The position numbers were made by a program, and so were the translations under genes. A stretch of DNA of 64,000 nucleotides from Monarcha castaneiventris obscurior (taxonomy: Eukaryota > Chordata > Aves > Passeriformes > Monarchidae): positions 1,931,501 to 1,995,500 of the forward strand of contig JAMPIT010000230.1 of assembly GCA_026261815.1 (NCBI GenBank). The letters are read 5' to 3'. Below, one piece after another: positions 56,101-64,000 of this stretch. Under the pieces are notes generated by a model. That model saw nothing but the letters and a program-made list of their open reading frames with translations, had not been told where the DNA came from and made no database searches. Numbering within the stretch: position 1 is the stretch's first letter; every line of letters starts with the position of its first letter.

Positions 56101-58152
56101 ATCAACATGGTTGGTATAATTTCCCATGCTTCCTTGATGTAGGTCTTTCTCTAGGCTGCCCATTCCTACCAAGTCCTTCCCTCCAGGAAGAGGATCACCA
56201 CAAGGAATGGTTTGTGGAGCACCTGCCCTCTGCCTCTGGTGCCATTAAATCACCCAGAGCTGGACATAAACATCCACAGGGAAACCTGTTCCCTGTGCCT
56301 AGGGATTGGCATCAGCGGGTGATGAAGCACCACCACGAAGTCCAGGAATTTATAAGGATAAAATGTATTTCCAGGGCCTTTTGAAGAAGAGTGCCTACTG
56401 ACCTTTGCAGCAGCCTCCTTCCATGGGGTGGTGGCAGGACTCCATCGTGCCTTCCTCTGGATGCTCTGGAGAGGGGAAAGGAAGGCTGGGTCTCTGTGGG
56501 GTTTGCTCTCCATGCTCAGGGGCTGGATCGTTGTCAGGATGCTGGCATGATCAGCCTCCCTCCTCCTCAAAGGGCCTTCCAGTGGGGCACAGTGGGAACT
56601 CCTACAGTGTGGGGTGATTTTAGGGGTGTCAGAGCTGGTTGGGAGTCCTCTGAAATTCCTTGATGGAATGCCAGTCTTAGGGATGGGAGCAGCCTCCGTG
56701 GGCTTGCTTGAGCACATGTCACAGGGATGACTTCGAGGCAAGGCAAGGTTTTTCCCCACTGGAATGACATTGTTTTGGGATGGATATCTTGCTTCCATGA
56801 GCTAAAAAACCCCAAAAAACCAACAAAACATCAAAATAGGTTCTTACATAATTTCAATAATGAATCATGTGAAATTTTCATTTCCTGCTCTTCCACTTCA
56901 AGCATCACATCTGTTATTTTCTAACTTTGTGGAATGGAAGAGTACCCCACCGCTTTCTGTGTTCTCCGAAATAAATGTCAAGGACACAATTTAAACTTTA
57001 GCTTGTTTTTTAAGTGTTGAAGTTTCTGTCTTTCCTGTTTCCAGTGAACCCTCCTGACTTGTCCATGAACATGCAAAGAAGCCTTGGAGTAGGCTTCCCT
57101 CTTGGATCATTGCTTTATTCCCATCTCCATCCTCCACTCTGTGAAAATGTGTTTCCAAACAGCTGGAAACTTCCCCCCCCGACCCATCACGTCATAGGAA
57201 ACCTGCAGTTTCTTCTTAGAAACCTAGACTGAAAATAAAAATGTTCAGATTCTGCCTTTTGTTTAATTAGGTGGAATTCATCTTTCTGTGGTCAGTGGGA
57301 ATCAACCCCTTCTTTAGCAGAAAAGCTGGATAAAGTCCAGAGTATCTGGCTTCTGCCGTGTTATCTTATCTTTTTTATTCCAGATTCCAAGAGGCCCCTT
57401 ATCACAAAGCAGGATCAAATGAGCAAACACAGAGCTGAGAACTACACATTATGTCAATAAGTTTGTAATCAAAAGATGAGGGACACTGGCAGGTAGGAGG
57501 TGCCCCTTTGCCATGATGTGAGAACAGCAGTCACAGCTTCTGGCTGGGGGGAATTCCATTTAAGATGCTGAAATGCAGACAAGTAAATGCAGCTGTGAGC
57601 AAAATCTACTAATGAACTTCATGTCCAAGTCCCATTATAGTCAAAAGCACCAAGCCAGTGCTAGAATGGTGGGGTAGGATGACAGAAGTGACACAAGCAC
57701 CTAATTTTAGACACACAGGGCAAAAAAGCCTCAAGCTGGTAGTGCAGGAGGGCAGAGTGTCATCCCTGCCAGCCCAGTGTGGCTCTCTGGGTGCCTTAAT
57801 GGCACCTTTTACCTCAGGCTGGATCCTTCCCTCACTTTTGAGCCAGTACTAAATCCTCTGCCAAGTCCTCCATTTTTGATGGTCTTCCATTAGTTTCTAC
57901 CTCCACAATTTTTTTCACTCCACAGCAATCTGAATATTTTACATGAAATTTCCATCCTGGAGCATCTTACGTATGTCAGTGATGGATATCTGTATGCATC
58001 TGTACACACTAAGAGGCAATTGGGTCTGAGCTGTCCTGGGGTGTCCTCAGAACAGCACCGGTTATTGCAGAAAATTCTGGGTTTTTGTTTTTTGTTTTGT
58101 TTTATGTTGTGAAAACAACCCACACCAACAGCTCTGAGCCTTTGGCTCTCAC

Positions 58153-58207
58153 CTTGGGATGCTCTTGCTTGGCCATGTTTCTTTCACCATTCAGGATGCG
58201 CTGGTAC
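58153..58207 (-). CDS. Small coding exon, ARYQRILNGERN segment
   Basis: A 55-nt exon with acceptor cttccctgcag and donor CCCAAG/gtgaga. The first base completes the Arg codon left open by the exon ending at 59457. It encodes YQRILNGERNMAKQEHPK and ends in phase 0. Joined to its neighbour it gives SVSELVARYQRILNGERNM, close to the SVSELVARYQ-type segment I associate with XIRP2 N-termini and to the short amphipathic segments of EPLIN. It cannot splice directly to the exon at 39712 without breaking frame, so at least one more exon with start phase 0 and end phase 1 should lie in the 18 kb between. The assignment to the XIRP1 locus is an inference from motif, strand and phase. Confidence 0.6.
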
Positions 58208-59456
58208 CTGCAGGGAAGACAGGAGATGGCACCTCAGGCCCTTTTCAGCCTGAATATATTTTTGCATATTGTGAACAGGCTCGTTCTGCCTTCCCCTACC
58301 CTCTGGAAAATACCAAAGTCAAGAGACTCCAAAGGCAATCTTGAAGAGTGACAGAGATGTGAGAAATCTCTCAAAGAGGACTGGTTTTAGCTCAGGGCAG
58401 TACTGCCAGATGCAGTGTGAGCCCTCTCCTCCCGAGCTCCATGCAGATGTGTCCCTGGAGCATCCATGTCCCCATTGGTGGGGGATGTGTTGGGGGTTTA
58501 CATTGCCTGAACGAGGTGTATTATTGCACTTTGCTGATTTATAGCTTGGAGCTGAAGTCAGGCTTTCCAGAAGCTCAATTCATTCAGCTTTAACCTAATG
58601 TAAAGGGATTTACCAAGTCAGTACCTGACCTAATGTAACACCAGTGATGAGTGAGACCTTTGCAGAAGGAACCACCTTCCTTCTGTTCCGTGCTCTGGGG
58701 AGTGCACTCTCAGCTTTCTCCAGAGACCCTGCCAGAGAGATGGCTATTTACAGTGGAAACGAACCAATTTTGGGGTATTTGGAGCTAAACTGTCCCACGG
58801 GGAAGTTCAAGAGACAGACTTGACAGCTGCTCTGTCACTCTTACATGGAGGGAGACGCACTTTGGGTTCTGTTCCTAATCTTATTCGTCTCACACTTGGC
58901 AGTGTTTTGGTCTGACCTCAGTTATGGGTTGTAACAAGAAGAGAAATCAGCCCTTAAGACGCTTGGGCTGAAATGTGACTCTCCCTGGAGCCTTTTGGTG
59001 AGAGACAGTTGAGAGAAACCAGGAGGGGATGCAGTGCCCATATCCCTCTTTCTTTCCCATCAGCTCATCTCTCCAGCATTTGCTCTTTTCCCTTGTGGCA
59101 CCTTACAAACTACCAAGATTAAAAGCTTTGATTGTCCACCTGGGAATGCTCCAGTTTGGGGGTCAAGGGCAAATTCCTCTGTGTCATTTTATTTAGTGAA
59201 GATTGTCGAGTGTGTCTGGATTTTAAATCAAGACTTGTCTTCCAAGACATAATCATGCACTGGAAATCTGTAACAGATAGGAGCACTGGTGGCAGAAAAT
59301 ACCCACCTCTCACTTGAGACCTGGCAATTTGGGATGCTGTGTTTGGGAAAGACCTGATCTGAGTGAGATCTGTTTGTTACAGAGGTGGGAGAGGGAGAGC
59401 TCTCCCTGGAACCCCTCGGATCTGAGGTGAACTGCAGCCACAGACTGAACACCCAC

Positions 59457-59602
59457 CTGGCAACCAGCTCCGAGACAGACACAGCTTTCCTCAGAAGAAC
59501 TGCCCTGAGCTCTGGATTGCTCCTTGGAGAATGGCACAGAGCAGGGAAGGACTGAGCTGGCCTCAGCTTCTCAGCTTTTTCCATGTTTTCTGTCTGCTGG
59601 CA
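59457..59602 (-). CDS. Likely initiating coding exon of the XIRP1/LIM locus
   Basis: A 146-nt exon bounded by acceptor gctctcttgtttcag and donor GCCAG/gtgggt. An ATG at 59584 in a strong context (A at -3, G at +4) opens 42 codons plus two bases: MEKAEKLRPAQSFPALCHSP, then RSNPELRAVLLRKAV and SVSELVA, with the Arg split across the intron. The frame continues perfectly into the exon at 58207. The split SVSELVAR/YQ unit is what suggests kinship with XIRP2/EPLIN N-termini. The frame is also open upstream of this ATG to the acceptor, so an earlier exon could supply the true start. It is about 20 kb from the next inferred exon; no competing gene is visible between. Confidence 0.6.
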
Positions 59603-62600
59603 CTGAAACAAGAGAGCAAAGGTTATGGTGCTGGATGTGAAGACTCAGGGAAAAGAGGCCAAAAATCCATGTGTCCATCTTCCCTCAGGGGACTGGTGCA
59701 TCAGTAAAGGGCTGTGGAACAAATGCTGCTTCCGCTGATACATCTGCAAACCTCATCACTGAAATTCACTTCTGAAAAACAGAATGGGGTTAAAGCAGAC
59801 ACAAGTTGAATTAAATCACATTTAATGCAGGGAATTGGTCTTTTCTACTCTGCCTACCACTTATCTCATTCTCTTAGATCCCCAAGTTCATCTCTATGAC
59901 AGTGAGAGGGAAAAGATGTGAAGAAAATTAGCTTTAAATAATTTAAAAGTTATTTAATGGAATTTGTATATGCATCATTAGTTAAAATTTTCTGATGTTT
60001 CCAGTGTCACATAGACCTGAACCAGCTCTGGATTCAGACAGTTACTGGAGATTTAAGCACCCCTTGGCCTCTTCTGCCAAAAATGTTCTCGTTTTCCAGA
60101 CTTCAGCAATGTGCAGCAGAAGTCTCAGGCATTGTATTTGCAGTGACTGGTCTGACACTTGGAAGTACATTAGGTCATCTGGGGTTCATTTTCTGAGTGT
60201 AGACAGAGCTCTGGGGACCTACAAGTTATATGTAATTGCTTTTTAATTACTGACACAGACATTTGAACTACGGGATTATTAAATACTTGTATTTACATTT
60301 TGAAAGTATTTGTTCTAAAAGCCACATTACTTGTAAAAAAATGTTTCATCAGCGGTTTCTGCGGCTCTGGCCTGAGTATTATTCAGTGTCCAGAGTCACT
60401 GTCCACCCGTGTTTGGGTGTCCACTTCCAGATGCACTCAAGAGGGACAGATTTTCGGGGGGATGGGAATGTCATTCAGCAGCTTGTGAGACTCTGCCTCT
60501 TTTCTCATGCCTGTTAAGACATCTGAAATCAAGACCAGAGGGAGGGAAATATATTTCTCACTAGTTGCTTTAAAAATTTCCATTTTTTTCTTGTTTTCCA
60601 GGTCATTTCCCATGGTGTTAGAGAAGAGACAGATTTGTCAGATCACAGGCTCCCACCTCCCACAGTTCAGGGATTGTTTCCCGTTTTTGCGGTGGTGTCT
60701 AACATTAAACAATTCCAGGTTAAGGGCCCTCCAGGGATTCACTTTGAGGCAAAATGAGCCTGTTAGGAGGGAAGTATTCCCTATCCCTCCTTTCCCTTAA
60801 ACACAGGCAGTCGATGAAAATACCCTTCTCAGCCCACCCTGAACAGTTCCCACAGCCAGCACAGCATCCCCCCATTGCTGAGGGTTTACAGGATTTTTCT
60901 GATATTAATTCATTCCATCTCCGGTGATCGGGGAGGGGTTTTTGTGTAAAATCACTTACATGCTAGAGCGCTTCCCTCTGCCCGAGATCTGCCATTTGAT
61001 AGTCTCCTTGGGGCTCTCCAGCACCACGCTGCTGACTCCTTCCTCTCCCCCTCCTGTGCAAGAGAGGAGGCAAAGTCCCTTGGCAGAGCTGCAATTAAAT
61101 ATTAAAAGCTGATGTGCAAACAGGGATGGTGTGAATTGGAGAACTGGCACTGAAGAGTGGAGGAGATGAAGCCTCCTCCCTCCTCCTGTCAGCTTTTTGC
61201 CAATTATTGAGGTCTCATTTCTCCCCATAAAATCACTAGATAAGTTCAGATCCTGGCTGGGGCACCCACAGCCATCTAGACCCAAAGCTGGATTTCGATT
61301 TAGGTGGGAAGCTGCAGGAATCCCCCTTGTCTCAGAATGACCTCCACTGTAAGGGGATTTTTAAATGGATGCTTCTGGCACAGGTCGTACACCCATGCTC
61401 CAAACCAGAGAGTGTTTTCAGCTCAATTTGTGTTCCCCTGGGCTTCTGGCTTTGCTGAGGATGTTCTGCATGAGCTGCAGGAGAGGGATTCTCTGGAGTG
61501 TTAACAGCTCCAGGGAATACACTGCTCCTCCTGGCAAAAATGAAAGGCAGGCCAGGGCCCAGACGAAATCAATTGAAATAATTCACCATTATGAGAAACA
61601 GAGGGCAGGACTGTCAGTGGAGATTTGATTTAGCCAAAATCTAAGTTTGACTGAAGTCAGAGTATGGCAAAAGTGGCACCCTCACCCTTTCAAAAAGCAC
61701 CATGGCCACTTAAAGAGCTGCTTTACACCTAACAATAACTGGGTTATTGGAAAGCTCTCCCTGGGATTTGTTCTGCTCACGCTGGAGAGTTGACCAAGCA
61801 GCAAAGCCAGTGCACAAATAAGAGCAGATCACTATGTTGGTTTATAATGAACAAGAAAAGCTACAATTGACATAAAAAGCTGGAAAATAATTTACCCAGA
61901 AATGACTAAGCTAAGCAAGAAACCTTTGAGATGAGAAGCCAGTGAGTCAGGGCAAGGCAGAGATCTGGATAAACAAACGGAGTGTCCGTGTCATTGCTGT
62001 ATGAAATAATAGCTTGCACTTCTCCATCTGCTCTGATTCAGCTCTTACTGGAACAAACCTCCTTACTGAGCTTTTATTTCAGCATCTAAAACAACTGACA
62101 GGCACTAATGATTTTAATTCTCCGTCCTGTGGATAGATACAAGTTTGGTTCCACATGGTGGGCTCTTGTCTTGATGTCAGTCGAGTTCCTTGCAGCAGTG
62201 CCTAAGAACCAGCCTGGAGTTCAGCCCTGGCTTTGTACATGTTCAGATTTGTGACAGATGTTCTCCCAGGGTCTCCCTGAACTGATGGACAGTTCAGTTC
62301 TTGGAGGGCTGAGCAGGATGCCCTGCATGGTAATGGGAAAATACCTGTAGCAGCTGTTGGGCTCTCAAGAGACAAACCTGATGGAGGATAGAAGGGTTTT
62401 AATTGCATGGGCAAACCAAAGCTCTGAAGCTGGGATGCATCCTTGTCAGTTATTTATTTTAGTGGAGGAGTATTTGGCTGCCAGAATGAAACAATGAGCG
62501 CTGCAGCCCTTCCAATAGTGAGTAATAGAGGCTGCTAAAAGCCCCGTGAATTATTTCGGGGACTACTGCTCTCCAGCTCCTCTCTCCATAAAAGGGCTGC

Positions 62601-64000
62601 ATGAAACAATTCCCTGCACAGCTCCGAGGCACCCCCACCAGATAAAGTGTGTTTTGAAACTGTTTTTGCCAGGATTACAGAGCCTGAGGCTGATTCCTCA
62701 GCTACTGTCTCTGCTGGGGGCCTTGCTCATCTCAGAGTGATTTCAGCCTTTGCTATTAGCACTGCTCTGGATTTGCTCTGTTGGCGAGGATCTGTGGGAA
62801 GATGGAAGGGAATCCTTCAGGCTGAGCTGTTACGAAGAAGAGGGGCCCGAATCACATTGATTTGCCTCCAGGCAGCAAATCAAGGCATTTGGGGGCTAGT
62901 TAGAGGATGGAGGGACTGGAGGTACCAGTCCCCAGAACAACTTTTCTTCCAACGACCAAGGAAGGGAAATAATCACTCTTGAAGACTCCTGGGGTTTGTG
63001 TCTTGCCCTGGGAGAAACTGGAAGAGATAACTTGTAGAAACTGGAAGCTTTGATGGGATGGGATTTTTGAGCTTCAGCAGTTCTCCCTAGGTGGAGGACA
63101 AGGGGTAAAGAAGTGCTCTGAGGATCATTCAGCACCCATGTGGTCCCCAAATGCTCTTTCCAGCAACCCTTGACATATTTAGGACACAGATTGTGTTCTG
63201 GCTGCTCTGCTCCTGTTCTCCAAGGGAAGCAAACAGTTCAGCACTGACTGCACCTCTGGAAGGGCCTTTCCAGATGTCCTTAACTCTAATTAAAAACTGG
63301 TGACCAAGATAGAAAGAGCAGCCAGCCTCAAATACCTCCTCTCTTTCCTACAGAAAGGTGGGAACAGCCACGTTACCTGTGTGTGCCTCCATCCTGATGA
63401 CACCTGGGGAGAAAAGGCAGCTGAGGGGTTTTATCAATCCAAACTTCCTTTTCTCTCCTTTAGTGACAAACAGCCAAATCACACTCTTTTCCTTCAAGCA
63501 GGGGAATTTCCCTTCAGAGTTTGAGAAGGGAGGTAGAAAGTCCTCCAGATGCTTCCACAGGCAGCAAATGATGCCACTGCTCCTCCTTAGGGTCAGACCT
63601 TTCCCTGTTAGAACCACCTGCCCTTCCTTGTCCTCTGATTGCATCCCAGGACTTTTCCAGGGTGGGGGCTGGAGTTTTATTCCAGGCACTCTGAGGCCTC
63701 ACTGCCTGCCCAGGACATCTCCTGACCACTGCTCTAGGAACAAAAAGCTCTGCTTTCTGGCTTTTGTTTGCTGTGGTCAGACATTCCGTGGGGAGCATCC
63801 AGGCTGGGTGCTGAGGTTTGGTGTCTCATTCCCTGCTGAAGAGCTGAACTCTCCAGCATGAACACGGACAGGGGTGGGCAGTGCTGCCTGCATCTCACCT
63901 GAGGCAGTCACAGGGAATACTGGCAGGGATGGGAGCTCACTGGGAACTTTGGACTGGGAGCTGCTAATGGTTAACACAGACATTTATTTCTAGCTGTGTC
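59603..64000. other. Upstream flank, no gene recognised
   Basis: No exon with both good splice sites and a convincing frame. A perfect CArG box, CCATAAAAGG, lies at 62586-62595 about 3 kb upstream of the first inferred exon. Confidence 0.45.

Larger units (their letters stand above)
39713..58152. other. Long interval, probably intronic
   Basis: No recognised protein family. Contains two CR1 ends, the GAATA microsatellite, CpG-rich stretches at 42.64-43.25 and 52.61-52.88 kb, and MEF2-type motifs at 49608, 50173 and 55225. At least one unidentified coding exon (start phase 0, end phase 1) is expected here if the inferred upstream exons belong to one gene. Confidence 0.45.

Noticed and set aside
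36740..64000. Search for CX3CR1, CSRNP1 or other human XIRP1 neighbours
   Set aside because: No seven-helix single-exon frame or other recognisable neighbour was found in the window.

Overview
The window is nuclear DNA from a bird, most likely a songbird. Multi-exon genes have GT/AG introns, CR1 retrotransposon 3' ends lie on both strands, and an LTR-like segment near 5.1 kb has the look of a common passerine endogenous-retrovirus LTR. I recognise two loci, both on the minus strand; the species cannot be named from sequence alone.

1-14.5 kb: two tandem copies of an SLC22A13-like organic-anion transporter gene. The downstream copy (8151-14149) is complete: ten coding exons join in frame into 534 codons. 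The upstream copy is cut by the left edge of the window, leaving exons 1-5. The repeat unit is about 11.04 kb, with a junction near 3443. Identity between copies is a mosaic, near-perfect in some blocks and 5-10% divergent in patches. The 4.7 kb between the copies holds the LTR-like segment with two CTCF-type motifs, and CR1 copies.

18-60 kb: a locus centred on XIRP1 (Xin). One huge exon (29022-36704, 2560 codons) carries 27 clear Xin repeats. Further exons on the same strand make the locus larger than the usual Xin exon. Downstream, a LIM half-domain exon (22699-22823) joins in frame to a 3.2 kb terminal exon (18087-21264) and completes a perfect LIM domain of the EPLIN/XIRP2 type. Upstream are three spliced-looking coding exons at 39558-39712, 58153-58207 and 59457-59602. 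The first of these ends in phase 0, and both the Xin exon and the LIM exon start in phase 0, so either could follow it. This predicts a XIRP2-like choice between a long Xin-repeat product and a short EPLIN-like LIM product. It is the most interesting result here.

The rest (14.5-18 kb, 23-29 kb, 36.7-58 kb, 60-64 kb) is intronic or intergenic: CR1 copies, pentanucleotide microsatellites, a few CpG-rich stretches and isolated CTCF, MEF2 or CArG motifs. I saw no tRNA, rRNA, CRISPR array or bacterial-type feature.
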